NCBI GenBank assembly: GCA_946406115.1
Contig: OX291542.1
Location: 3,496,959 to 3,560,958, forward strand
DNA: 64,000 nucleotides
Direction of reading: 5' to 3'
Origin: Apoda limacodes
Lineage: Eukaryota > Arthropoda > Insecta > Lepidoptera > Limacodidae
Shown here: one piece after another, positions 23,403-34,218 of the stretch
Numbering within the stretch: the stretch's first letter is position 1
Layout of the letters: each line of letters opens with the position of its first letter
Program-made: the position numbers and the translations under genes
Notes under the pieces: model-generated
Databases searched by the model: none
What the model saw: only the letters and a program-made list of their open reading frames with translations
Told to the model about the DNA's origin: nothing

Positions 23403-23683
23403 ATTCTTAAATAAGGATATCTTGAAACTTTCGTAAATTTACTGTCATACGTTTTCGGTAAGTTAAGTGTAAGTATGATAAGAAAATAAAAAAAAAAAAT
23501 AGATAGGTATAAGAAAAGAATACTAAAATGTCGTTTTGTTAAAATTATAATTGTTTAAATTATATCTGTATGATACAGAAAATAATATTGTACTTTTCAT
23601 GTACCTTGTCTGTTGACTTTGATTCTTTTTTTAGACAAAATATTTTCGCATATGCATTTTTGTTTTCGTTCAGCAGTAGCAGA

Positions 23684-25837
23684 TCAATACCATCCCTTGG
23701 CGTTACCTAAAAATAAAACAAAACATTAAAGGATATTTATGAATAAATTTATCTATTGAATACCATTTTTCTATGCCACTCCACCTAACTTTTGTGATTT
23801 CCTCTACCTAAAGTTATGCCTTGCAGACATCATACTTTTTCAATCGTTTTTATCAGGTTCCAGAATTCTTTATTTCTCATAAGAATTATAGAATTTACTT
23901 GCATGGGGAACTTTATAAATACCTATACAGTGACTATAACTAGTGGATAGCAAATTTTTAAATGTATCATGATTTTTCCTTCTAATTCGCAGTTAACACA
24001 AAAGTTCAAAGCATGAAAGTACTTAATAGTGATCAATTAGATTTACTAATAGCCTTGAATGTTGCACGCACAATTTATTAGTTTATGTAGGTTGCAACGA
24101 GAAATTATGAACTTACTTATTTGCTTTTTGAATTTATGATATATGATAAAGAGTATTTATTATTTCAATATTTTAAACTTAATATTATAAGTCAATCCAT
24201 TCCCATCTTAAGTAAGTGATCAACGAAATCAATGAACGCAGACACAAACACAAGCCTGTATAGGCTGGTAAATGGCACTGTCAGACAACCAACCAAAAGT
24301 GCACGTTATTCTAAATGTTAGACTAATATATATACAATACAAATTGTATGAAAGTGTTTCTATTATTTTACAATACTAGCAACATAATGTTAAATAATTT
24401 AATTGGCAGTTTTAAGTAAACTCAAACATTACCTGATTCATTATTGTTATTCACGTTGTTCTTGTTATGAACATTGTTGACGTTGTTGGCATCGTTATAG
24501 TTGTTGGCAACGTTGTGGTTATCGTTGTCATTTCCATTTTTATTATCATTGCCATTTCTATCAGTATTGGCATTTCTGTTACCATTTCGGTTTCCGTTAT
24601 CATTTCCATTTGCATTTCCGTCAGCATTTTTGTTTCTGTTTCCGTTTCCATTCCCATTCCCGTTGCCATTACCGTTGTCATTACTATCGTGGTTGTGGTT
24701 TACGCCCTGGTTTCCATGTCGGCTACCGCGTGCATTATCTATAGAAAACATTAAAATTATTTACCACGATCACTTTGCGTGACTATAAAAATATACACAG
24801 CATGGAAGTTAAAAAATACAGCAATTGTTTTCTATAAAACGGCTTTCAAATACTTTTTTACTTCCATTAATTTACAAAATTAACCAAAATATAGTAAGTA
24901 ACTTTAGAAACCGCATGGTATCTAGTCTCAAATTTATTGTTGGTCTAGCTAGAAGAACATAAAATTAAAACTAATAGCATTGATTTGACAAACGATGGAT
25001 TACTTTTGAGATTTTTGAAAAAATCTTTAGATTTTTACTTTTATAAAAGACAAATAAATTGATGGACCAATGTATTTAAAAACAACCGTCAAAGAAAACT
25101 TGTTATTTTTAAAGCTAGTCAAATATTTTGAAACAACGTTTTTCTATCAAAAATATTTACAAGAAAAGTGGATAGAAAGGACGCAGATAAGAGGAAATTA
25201 TTTACTTCAAACAGACTTTGTAGGTAACCGTTATTTCTTATATTTCTGTGACTATTCCATTTTAGCTATTTCTTAGATTCACTTCTGCACTAACATTTTA
25301 TTAAAATTTATTTGTACATCTAAATATTCATATTCTATGTAGAAAAATATAATGTAAAACAAAACCAGATCTTTTTCAAAATATTTTAGAAACACTTTTT
25401 ATTAAAAATCAGCAAATTAAGTATGAGAAGCTTATATGTTATATGTTAAAATAATTAAAAGCAATTGGTCAGCGATACCTTAGAATTAATTAGAAAAAGT
25501 CGATGATAAAAACTTACTAGACCATCCTTGTGAAGCAGCGGTATTTAGAAGGCAAGCGACCTAAAAAAAATACAATATTACTCAAAATTTTAAACATCCT
25601 TTGATCTTGTGGTCATTTGGACTGAAAAAAATTCGAAATACCTACATACATTTTTGGGTTTAACACACCGTAAATTACTTACATTATAAGAGTTTTATAT
25701 ACTTAAAATGAAAATATGAATACAGTTATGATACTTAGTAATATCTTAGATAATCAATCCTATTCCAATTCAATTTATGGAAATAAATTAATGCTTCTTA
25801 CCAACAAAGTGATAGAGACAACAGAAATAGTTTTCAT
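23684..25837 (-). CDS. NG3: secreted asparagine-alternating protein (4 exons)
   Basis: Function is unknown. The exons, from the start, are 25,837-25,802 (MKTISVVSITLL, donor GTAAG), 25,560-25,518 (VACLLNTAASQGWS plus one base, donor GTAAGT), 24,738-24,433 (acceptor TTTTCTATAG, donor GTAATG) and 23,706-23,684 (GNAKGWY, stop; acceptor TTTTTAG). Phases 0, 1 and 1 agree, giving 135 residues. The signal peptide is about 22 residues with a likely cut before Q-G-W-S. The mature protein has a short Arg/His-containing head (NNARGSRHGN), an alternating N-x core with x mostly G, then D/A/R/K/T, an N/V/H-rich tail, and GNAKGWY. Its promoter block at 25,899-25,950 is shared with NG4 and NG5. It is compact, secreted and lacks cysteine after signal removal, so no disulphide fold is expected. 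It could be a structural coat, silk or cuticle component, but nothing here proves that. Confidence 0.86.
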
Positions 25838-25898
25838 TTTTGTAGATTTTTTAGGTTTTTTATAAGGAATACTTTCAATGGTCTCGATAGTACCACGA

Positions 25899-25950
25899 TA
25901 GTTAAGTTATGCCAGTAAGTTACAGATACTGACTATATATACGAAATGAT
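25899..25950 (-). promoter_or_regulatory. Conserved promoter block and TATA box of NG3
   Basis: The minus strand has GTATATATAGTC at 25,942-25,931, inside about 50 bases almost identical at NG4 (36,500-36,548) and NG5 (50,456-50,505). The TATA box is about 100 bases before the start codon. A second shared block, 'aaatcaaagcagttat.atg.cacctgattaaacataatcattt', lies just upstream and may be a regulatory element. Confidence 0.6.
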
Positions 25951-26789
25951 ACTTTTTGAATTAAAAATCAAAGCAGTTATGATGACACCTGATTAAACAT
26001 AATCATTTATCTGTTTAAATGTTAGAATGAGTATTGTCATCGAATCACTTGTTACATTAAAGTAATTTTGTATAGGTAAGTAAGGTAACAATGACACAAT
26101 TATTATTTGACCTAAGAATGATACTAAGCGAAGCGTATTCTTAACAAATTGACGTCTGCAACTCCATTTACTTAAGAGTTCAAAAATGTCACTAAAAGTT
26201 TCTAATACAACGGGACCTAACCTACATTCAAATAAAACTAATATTATAAATATTTTTGTAAACATAAATATCTACATTTAAAACTTCTTAGGACTTAGTA
26301 AAAAATTACAAACTATGAAGATCGATACAAATTTTTAAACCGATACTTGACCAATGACCATCTCCTGTAAGTTAGTCGTTTGTCTTCAAGTAAATTAACT
26401 AAACCAATTTTTAATATTTTTGGTAAGAATCCCGAAGCAGTTAGTTATCTATTCCCACATATAGGACTAAATAGTGTTGTATATGTTATACTGTATTACT
26501 AGAATTATATAATAAAAACGTCTGGATAAGATTTTGTTTTCTCATAGTATAATATCATAAGTATCCATAAATATTAAAACCGATAAAAACACTTGATTGT
26601 AATCTCAGATTATCCATTTTTCTGTTAAAGGCAAACAAACCAAAAACAGCTATAATATTTGAGTTGTTACCGTCATAATGTTGCAAGACACAAGATTATT
26701 TATCCAAATCAGCAGCTGGACAAATACATTTTATTGCTTTTGTATATCGTTGTGCATTGAATTTTGCTATCTTTCTCGCCATTCCTGCC

Positions 26790-27180
26790 AATATTAGGTA
26801 GGTATATATACTTTATAATAATGAAATTTTGTTTTTTACAACGAAACATCCAATTGAGCTGAAATTTGGCACAGAAATATTTGTTGAGACAGAAAAGACT
26901 TTCGCTTTTTATCCCGGAAAATTAAAAAAGATCCCGATCCCGTAGATAACTAAAAAAATAATAACCAAATATCACTTTGACGAACTATAGCTGCAATATA
27001 TCGTATGGGCCAGTGGACCCAAAAACCTAGATTACCATAATTAATTTTCTACTGAAATTCGAGGATAAATTTTTACTTTCAAATTATCGTCTATTGAAAC
27101 TATCTATGTCGACCTCGAAAAATTCAATCTGGAATAATAGAATTCTGAAAACGAAATGCATTTTCTTGTTTTTCATATTG
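26790..27180 (+). repeat. Interspersed LINE-tail-like repeat
   Basis: 'gaaatttggcacagaaatatttgttgagac' and 'atcccggaaaatt' parallel 51,325-51,400 ('tttggcacagagaaagttgacgagact ... accggaaaatt'). A related, more diverged repeat is at 58,085-58,380. Confidence 0.5.
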
Positions 27181-27189
27181 TTTGTCATT

Positions 27190-28120
27190 TTATGTTTTCA
27201 GGGCAGTTAAAAGCCCCTCTATAAAAAACGTAAACTGTCGTGGTCACTCTCTACTAGTTTTTTCTGTAAAAACATCACTTTTATATCAGCGACTACACCT
27301 ATGCGTCCCTCTCGAAAGCGTACTAAAACATTGAAAACCGCCGTCGCTTAGGCATTTTCCCTTCGTTTTACTCAAGGCATCAAACATCAATCTAATTTTG
27401 CTTTTTTGCTGATGACAGACGGGATAATGTGGTAGGTACCATGACCGCGGAGATAAGCACGACTTCTCTACCTTTTCTACGTTTTCCTGCCTTAACAGGT
27501 TATCGATTTGATTTGAATATTCGGCTTTTAATTTTTCGTCTCTAACTTTTTCTCCAGATTATAATATAATCGGATAAGGGCTTGCTTACGTTTGTCTGGC
27601 ATTTTTTCGTCGTCCAAACGCCATAACAAACCTACCTCATACCGATTTTCAGTAGGTATCTTTGCGCACGTAGAATCTAACAACTTTAGCGCTCTGCACT
27701 CGGGATCCTTTGCCGGCGAGCACGGCTCAATACCTAACGACTCTATGCTGAAGTACTCACGTATTAACGCTAACTCTGATTCTTCGCTATTTACTGGACG
27801 TAAGTGGTTGACGTTGGCTATATACCTATACGCGGGCGGGAGTCCTGACCGTGCAACACCCAACTTAATTTAGTTAGAGAGTCCACGGGTTGCGTTTTGG
27901 GACCTACACATAATGCCAGTTATCTTGCCGTATAATTACAGTCGTTCTAACAAAGTTCGAAACATAACTCATCATCTATCTCTAACAAGTCCTCGCATTG
28001 CCAAACCAGCAATTATCTACACTCTGCGGCGGCAGATACAATGCATGTACAGTATGCGTGGTAAAAGTACTCAATTCCAATCTCAATTATACTTCATATC
28101 CCTCCCGAGGGCGATTACAG
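27190..28120 (-). mobile_element. BEL/Pao retrotransposon pol fragment
   Basis: On the minus strand, 27,863-27,528 encodes a region between protease and RT of BEL/Pao type: SEESELALIREYFSIESLGI, then ENRYEVGLLW and a basic stretch. It continues in frame to SWYLPHYPV and KIRLMFDALSKTKGK, the start of the RT. Upstream, to about 28,120, is a decayed protease-side stretch with stops. There are no LTRs in view. It is a truncated, inactive remnant. Confidence 0.7.
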
Positions 28121-28129
28121 TTTACATGT

Positions 28130-30750
28130 AGATGTTTAGAGCGTCGAAAAAATTTAACATGAAGGCGATCAACATATAAATATGTTATTCAATCTTGTCT
28201 ATATTATCATTTTATATTAACTATTTCTAAATTATTAGTAAATATACTATTAAAGTAAAAGTTAAATATCCTAAAATCCTATATAAAAAAATAAAAATAT
28301 TTATCTTTAAAATAATAGCTATAAAAATAAAACTAACAGCAAAAGAAAAAGTCTCATAAAAAACTTATATAATAATACTTATTAGACTTAACAACGCACT
28401 AACAAATTAACTTTCTTTTTTAAAGAGGTAAAGGTAATATTATCTTTCATTACAGTACTTTAAATATGTAATCGGCACGACACATATATGAGTTACAGAC
28501 TTGAATGTGTGTCGTGTGCTGTGAGCTTCCATACAGTTTTTCAATATCAGAGTCACTTTTTTCTAAAATTAATATAGCTACTTAAGATAAAGTTTAAGAG
28601 CCCACTTTTATCCTTTTATTCTATAGTTTTTGAAAAATTACAAAAAAAAGGATTTTCATTTGAGTCGTACCTTACTTAGTTCTATCGTGTTAGGATTTTA
28701 GGGTAAAAGCTCTATAACTTGTATAAATGTTTGGTATCTGATGATAGATATGCGCCTGTGTTTGAAGTTTTAATTAAGTCATTGATTTAGTATGTATAAA
28801 ATTAAGATTTTAATCCTTTAAATGGATTAATCAGCGGCCACACACAGTCTTTTTTATAGACTGCCACATTGCAATGTTTGTCTCAGCTTCTTTTAAACAA
28901 CCACTTTGAGCTTTGGCTCTTCTAAATCAAAGTTCCTATTTACTATTTTGAACGTGTCCTATCAACATTAAATAGTTATAGTTTTTCAAAAACAAATATT
29001 AAAATGAAATCAAATGATTGTAAAATAATTTTTCTGTAATATTTTTCCACTACTTTAGAGTTTCAAATGGTTTAATATTTGGAGGCAGTTATTTTGATAC
29101 AATTATGCATTTTAGAAACGTTTTAATATTTTACATATCATATTTTCAAGAGGGATGAAACTGGTCGACAGCTGTTAAGTGTAGTGTAACTAGCGCCAGT
29201 AGTAAATTAATCTGTCAAGTATTCTAATATTAGCATAACGCTATAGTTGTTACCATATAGTTACTATGATTTAAGTTGTCCTATATGGCTATAGCGTTAT
29301 AACGATACATTTATTTTGCGTTTTTAATAAAATATTAGCTTTTATATGACCACGCTTGAAAATTTCCTTGGATTCAGTGTACAGTCAACAAGCTTTTAAA
29401 AAGAAGTTGTGTGGGCCGAAATTATATTAAAGCTAAGGAACGGTACAAAATCCTATATTTTAATGCATCTATGTGTTAAGAATCTAGGTCTAACTTCCAT
29501 GAAGCGTACATAAATTTGAACACTTGCAAATAAATCAACGTCTTTGGTACTAAGCAACTATTATTCCTATATTGAGCATTGGCTGTTCAAATGATAATGC
29601 AATAAGATTCTACGGTGAATACTTATTTGAACTGTCACCTGTTTATAATATTATTACGGATAGATTTTCTTGTATAATTATATGTACATAGTCTTAGTAA
29701 ATAAATATAAAGATAATTATAATATTATTATAATTATCTTTGCTAAAATCGTGATCTGGATTTTTCGATTTGATTCCAAGTACGAAAGTGTATGTTACGA
29801 TTTTCGCACCGTATTTGCTCTATGTTTCTAATGTGTGAATTGTATGGCGTTCAGTAGATAAATATAGGCAATGCTGTTATTTTGAGTACATATGTTGTCT
29901 ATTCTAAGTAAAAAACTGAATAGAATTTGAAACTGCGATCTAGTATCTTAAGACTAAAAGTTTTGATTTCCTCAGTATATGCATATATAATATTACACAG
30001 TAAATTTAATTTTGTTGTAAATAGGTGTGTAGAATACCAATTCATAGCTAGGTTGGTTAACATATTAGTTTTATATTTATAATTAGCATTCAGACGTCAT
30101 ATGACGCTCTTTAAGGCCCCCAGGAATGGGCATGGACGAAAAATAACAACCTTTGGGTGCGAACTTGTTCTACCAAACCCATGTCATCTCAAGCTTTCAT
30201 CGAGCTCATAAAGTGCATATGCAAAAAAGAAATTTTAAAATGCAAGTAGCTTTGTTTGTGTGACGGCAAATGCGACTAGGTAAATCGTGCATCATTGTGG
30301 TTTATAGTTTAATTTGTAAAATTACTATGTAAACATATTTGAAAACAAGATAAATGGGGCTTTCTTTTAGTATGTTTTTATTAGTAAATATATACCCGTT
30401 TTTTACCTAGATCCCTTTTGACGTCAGAAAGATACATGTTTTTTTTCACATTTGTATAAATTTGTCTTTAATTAAGCATGAAAAAAAGATGCAACTTAGA
30501 GCAAAAAACGATACCAATATTGTCATAGTAGCTTGCTTGAATCTTGTAGGTTTTTGTTGCGACGCCTGGCGGGGGCGCTCTTTGAACATGCCCCTCCCTA
30601 CCCCCAGGAAGGGAAAACTGAGGGTAACTAGGCTAAATCAACTTGGTTTAAAAAATAAAGATCTGTGCCAAGTTTCATATTCCTATCACGATGTGCAAGG
30701 TTCCTTGAAAATTGACTCTTAGGGCCCTCCTAGTAAGAGTCCTATAATAT
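28130..30750. other. AT-rich intergenic DNA with two hairpins
   Basis: No gene is seen. A hairpin pairs 'ataacgctatag' (29,235) with 'ctatagcgttat' (about 29,289). A perfect palindrome lies at 29,709-29,741. A GC-richer stretch at 30,555-30,730 has no recognised coding content. Confidence 0.5.
29709..29741. repeat. Perfect 15-bp-arm palindrome
   Basis: 'aaagataattataat' is followed by 'att' and its exact reverse complement. It is AT-only apart from one G/C pair per arm. It could be a cruciform-prone site or the remains of a small hairpin element. Confidence 0.8.
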
Positions 30751-31085
30751 TTAAAGTTTAGCATTTAAAAAATATTGTTGAAATATTTTCGTTCATGCCG
30801 TCTTTTCAGTACTGAAATAAAATAATTTCATTCATTACGGCACTACGGAAAATAAATAACAATGGTTTTTACATTTTATAATCGTGTTTTTAAATCGTGT
30901 TACAATCAATTGTGATTCAATTGAATTGAATTGTGAACTAATTGATTCAATTGTTAAATATTTACTTTTTCACTTTCTTTATACGCACTTTAGGTTAGGT
31001 TTGCATGACATATAATTGGTCATTGTCAAGCAGGTGGTGTAAACATACTTTAGTTTATCAGCTTAAGCAATTAAGATTTTATATG
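30740..31085 (+). repeat. Dispersed block shared with 47,025-47,312
   Basis: 'taatatttaaagttta', 'atattttcgttcatgccgtcttt', 'aataatttcattcattacggcacta' and 'ttatcagctt' occur in the same order in both. Both copies lie 3'-ward of an NG gene (before NG4 and before NG5), so they probably belong to the older duplication unit. The phrase 'attacggca' is part of a small inverted repeat with 'atgccgt'. Confidence 0.65.
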
Positions 31086-31109
31086 TTGGCAAAAAGTGGT
31101 TGCAATAAT

Positions 31110-31320
31110 AATATACTTATATTATAAATGCAAAAGTGACTTTGTCTGTCTGTCTGTTACCTCTACACGTTTAAACCGGTGTACCAATTAAAATGATATT
31201 TGGCATGGAGATACTTGAAAACGTCAAGTGTGAGTCGGTTTTCTTTATACTATGGAGTTTTCTTTATACTTTATTCTGAGGAGTTGCCGTTAAAATCTTC
31301 CTCGTACCTACGTACTTCTA
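31110..31320 (-). repeat. Inverted relative of the 7,375-7,735 repeat
   Basis: 'atattataaatgcaaaagtgactttgtctgtctgtctg' and 'tgaaaacgtcaagtgtgagtcggtttt' are reverse complements of words at 7,570-7,730. Confidence 0.6.
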
Positions 31321-33265
31321 CGTTATTTATTCAAAACAACTGAACATCTAAACTCAAGTCCAATCTTAGCAGAAAAATTATTAAAAACTAGTGTTCCTGA
31401 ATGTAACGTTCCCTTTGTATTTAAAAACATTAGTCTTACGGATATCATTAATACATTTAAAACATTAGAAATTAAAAACACCACAGACCTTTCGGGACTT
31501 TCTGTAAAAACTATAAATTCAATTATTCATGTTATAGCACAACCCTTAGCCATTATATTTAATAGTTGTGTTGATAGTGGTGTGTTTCCTGATGAGATGA
31601 AACTTAGCAAAGTTATACCTCTTTTTAGATCAGGTAGTTCAACAGATCCTAATAATTTTCGGCCTATTTCAATACTACCTATACTCAGTAAAGTTTTTGA
31701 AAAAATCATACTTTGTCAAATGTTAAGCCATTTCTGTATTAATGAGCTACTTAGTAGTAAACAGTTTGGCTTTATGAAAGGCCGTTCCACAACCTATGCA
31801 GGAGTGGCACTATTAAAAAATATATATAACGCCTGGGAGGATTCGCATGACGTCCTTGGAGTGTTTTGTGATTTATCTAAGGCATTTGACTGTATTCTAC
31901 ATAAAAATCTCATCAGGAAGCTACATCACTATGGTATTAGAGGCAAAGCTCTCGACCTTTTGACATCCTATATGAGTAGGAGAGTACAGAAAATAGATGT
32001 CAACGGTGAAAGATCTCCGGGATCAGCAGTCACTATAGGAGTCCCTCAGGGCTCAATTTTAGGTCCTTTTCTATTTCTTATTTACATTAATGATCTCCCA
32101 TATAATGTAAAAAACCATGACATTGTCTTATTTGCTGATGACACCTCTTTGCTTTTTAAAGTTAAGAGACGACAGACATGTTATAATGAATTAAATAATG
32201 CCCTTTCTAAAATTGTAAATTGGTTTAACGCTAATAATTTGTTACTAAATGAAAAAAAAACCAAATGTGTTAAATTTACATTACCAAATGTTAGTCAGAG
32301 ACAGACATGTATTAATATTAATGGCGAGCAATTAGAACTTGTTAATTCAACAGTCTTTCTTGGCATAACGCTGGACTCCAAACTTCAATGGGGTCCTCAT
32401 ATTCATAACCTAGCCAAAAAACTTAGCTCTGCTGTGTATGCGATCAAGAAAATAAGACAATTGACCGATGTCGACACTGCAAAAATAGTATATTTTAGCT
32501 ATTTCCATAGTTTAATGACATATGGTATCCTATTGTGGGGTAGCGCTGCTGATGTAAATACAATATTTTTGTTACAAAAAAGGACAATTCGTGCTATTTA
32601 TAAATTAGGATCTAGGATATCTCTGAGGGATAGGTTTAGGGAAGTAAAAATTTTAACTTTAGTGTCGCAGTGCATATATGAAAATCTTTTATATGTACAT
32701 AAAAATATCAATAGTTTCAGCAAGAAAAGTGACGTTCACAAAGTAAATACTAGAAGTAAAAATAAGCTGTTGGTGCATGATACACGTCTACACAAAATAA
32801 GTAACTCTTTTATGGGGCAATACACTTTTACAACAAAGTTCCCAATAAAATTCAAAATCTATCAATAAGTAAATTTAAATTTTTTATCAAGCAGGTACTT
32901 TGTAAAAAGGCATACTACAATATTTCAGACTATGTAAATGATAAAAATCCTTGGGACTGATGATGCTCAATTACAGGATGCATAGGTAAACCAAATTAAA
33001 ATGGAAATAACATAAAATTGTACGACTAAAAATTTTTTATTTAAAACATTAATTGTATTTTAGTTTATTTGTATTATTGATAGTGTTTTTAAAAGAGTAA
33101 CTATCGAGTTTCTTGCCGGATTCTTCTCGGTAGAAATCAACAACACAGTTTACCCGGGTGGAAGGTGGGAGGGTTCAAAAAATAATATTTTATAACTTTG
33201 ACGATTCAAAAGTGATTGTAAAATCCTTATTTGAATAAACCATTTTGACTTTGACTTTGACTTTA
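31321..33265 (+). mobile_element. 5'-truncated CR1/Jockey-type LINE with intact RT frame
   Basis: The element lacks its endonuclease and begins inside the RT region. The open frame runs from about 31,321 without a stop to 32,868. Its 3' end carries 'tttgactttgactttgactttatt', a short tandem tail typical of this LINE group. It sits in the NG4 duplication unit, where the NG5 unit has no such element. Confidence 0.75.
31582..32868 (+). CDS. LINE reverse transcriptase, partial (intact reading frame)
   Basis: This is a reverse transcriptase for target-primed retrotransposition. The frame is open upstream to about 31,321, so the GTG at 31,582 is not a real start; the true N-terminus, with the endonuclease, is missing through 5' truncation. 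Motifs in order are NNFRPISILPILSKVFEKI, KQFGFMKGRST, FCDLSKAFDCILHKNL (first catalytic Asp), GVPQGSILGPFLFLIYINDL, LFADDTSLL (the catalytic DD pair) and NLLLNEKKTKC, then STVFLGITLDSKLQWGPHI and a C-terminal region ending IKFKIYQ. There is no internal stop, which suggests a fairly recent insertion. It belongs to the Jockey/CR1 side of the LINEs, but the exact clade is uncertain. Confidence 0.85.
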   Translation: MFPDEMKLSKVIPLFRSGSSTDPNNFRPISILPILSKVFEKIILCQMLSHFCINELLSSKQFGFMKGRSTTYAGVALLKNIYNAWEDSHDVLGVFCDLSKAFDCILHKNLIRKLHHYGIRGKALDLLTSYMSRRVQKIDVNGERSPGSAVTIGVPQGSILGPFLFLIYINDLPYNVKNHDIVLFADDTSLLFKVKRRQTCYNELNNALSKIVNWFNANNLLLNEKKTKCVKFTLPNVSQRQTCININGEQLELVNSTVFLGITLDSKLQWGPHIHNLAKKLSSAVYAIKKIRQLTDVDTAKIVYFSYFHSLMTYGILLWGSAADVNTIFLLQKRTIRAIYKLGSRISLRDRFREVKILTLVSQCIYENLLYVHKNINSFSKKSDVHKVNTRSKNKLLVHDTRLHKISNSFMGQYTFTTKFPIKFKIYQ

Positions 33266-33289
33266 TTTTAAAAAAAGACTACTCTGTTT

Positions 33290-33960
33290 CATTATCGCTA
33301 ACTAGCATTTACTGGACTTTAAAAAAAAGAAAACTTTTAACTATTTTTGTACAGCTATGTACAGAGGCTGATCAAATCTCACTTCCAGCACACTGTTTCC
33401 AACAAACTCGCGTCGATACCACGACTTTAGTATTTCTGACTTTTCAAAAGTACTTCACAAATTTACAAAGTGAGCGAATACGCTAACAAGACGCAATACG
33501 CGAGTGTCGCTTCCAACCTGCGGCAAAAGACTGAACTGAACTGCGTTCCAGCGAGCCAAGAATAAAGTCAATGTCACACAAAGTGCATGGCAAGACAACG
33601 CTTATCTTTACCAAGCAACTATTTACAAATTTACCAATTAAAATATTGGAATTTTCATAAACACTTCTTCAAAAACAGCGAAACCCGTCAATCCTAATTT
33701 TCAACCAATATTAATGTACTTATCTTCAAAATTGCCGGATTTCCGTACAAACTTCTAACCCCCATTTTACCCCTTATGCATAATGATTGACAGTATTCGA
33801 CGCAATTATCTGGTTTCCATATAAGACTGAAAATTTGCTCTTAGTAGATGAACTACCATCAGGCGGACTGTGTGCCTGTTTGCCACCTTAGTGGCATAAA
33901 AAAAAAAGAAACATTTTTACAAAAACTTATGAAAACTTAGTTCCTTAACTTTTTTACTTG
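33290..33960. other. NG4-side flank matching the NG5 flank, with LINE tail relic
   Basis: 'actctgttt.att.tcgctaactagcattt' and 'cgcaattatctggttt ... aagaaacatttttacaaaaac.tatgaaaacttagttccttaac' parallel 47,820-48,110. At 33,845-33,910 'atcaggcggactgt ... ccaccttagtggcataaaaaaaa' is a Jockey-like 3' tail that the other copy lacks. Confidence 0.6.
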
Positions 33961-34218
33961 TTGTGTTTTATCTTGAAACTTTAGTTAATTTATTGTCATA
34001 CGTTTTCGGTGAGTTACGTGTAAATATGACAAGAAAATAAAATAAAAAAAAGATAGTTATAAGAAAATAATACTAAGATATAGTTCTGTTAAAATTATAA
34101 TTGTTGAAATTGTATATATATGATACAGAACATAATATTGTACTTTTCATGTATCTTGTTAACTTTGATGCTATTAAGACAAAATATTTTCGCATTTTTC
34201 GCACTCGTTCAGCAGTGA

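Larger units (their letters stand above)
23410..26740. repeat. Segmental duplication unit carrying NG3
   Basis: Exons, introns, promoter and both flanks match the NG4 unit (33,960-37,235) and the NG5 unit (48,195-51,215) in the same order and orientation. Landmarks are 'gtcatacgttttcgg', the identical last exon, the TATA block and 'aacataatcatttatctgttt'. NG3 and NG5 share homology out to 'ccaaatc.gc.gctggacaaatac' (26,706 and 51,191). The NG4 unit is cut short by a mariner-like insertion. Confidence 0.85.

Noticed and set aside
24451..24782. Long overlapping frames opposite and alongside the NG core exons (PLPLPF-, MEMEMV- and CHYHFH-like), also at 8,174, 16,631, 35,014, 49,043 and 62,459
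   Set aside because: They are shadows of the purine-rich N-x codon repeats. They lack signal peptides, splice partners or starts in context, and the sense frame explains all of them.
27592..27873. Plus-strand gene opposite the BEL/Pao fragment
   Set aside because: The minus-strand frame has recognisable pol motifs. The plus-strand frame does not.
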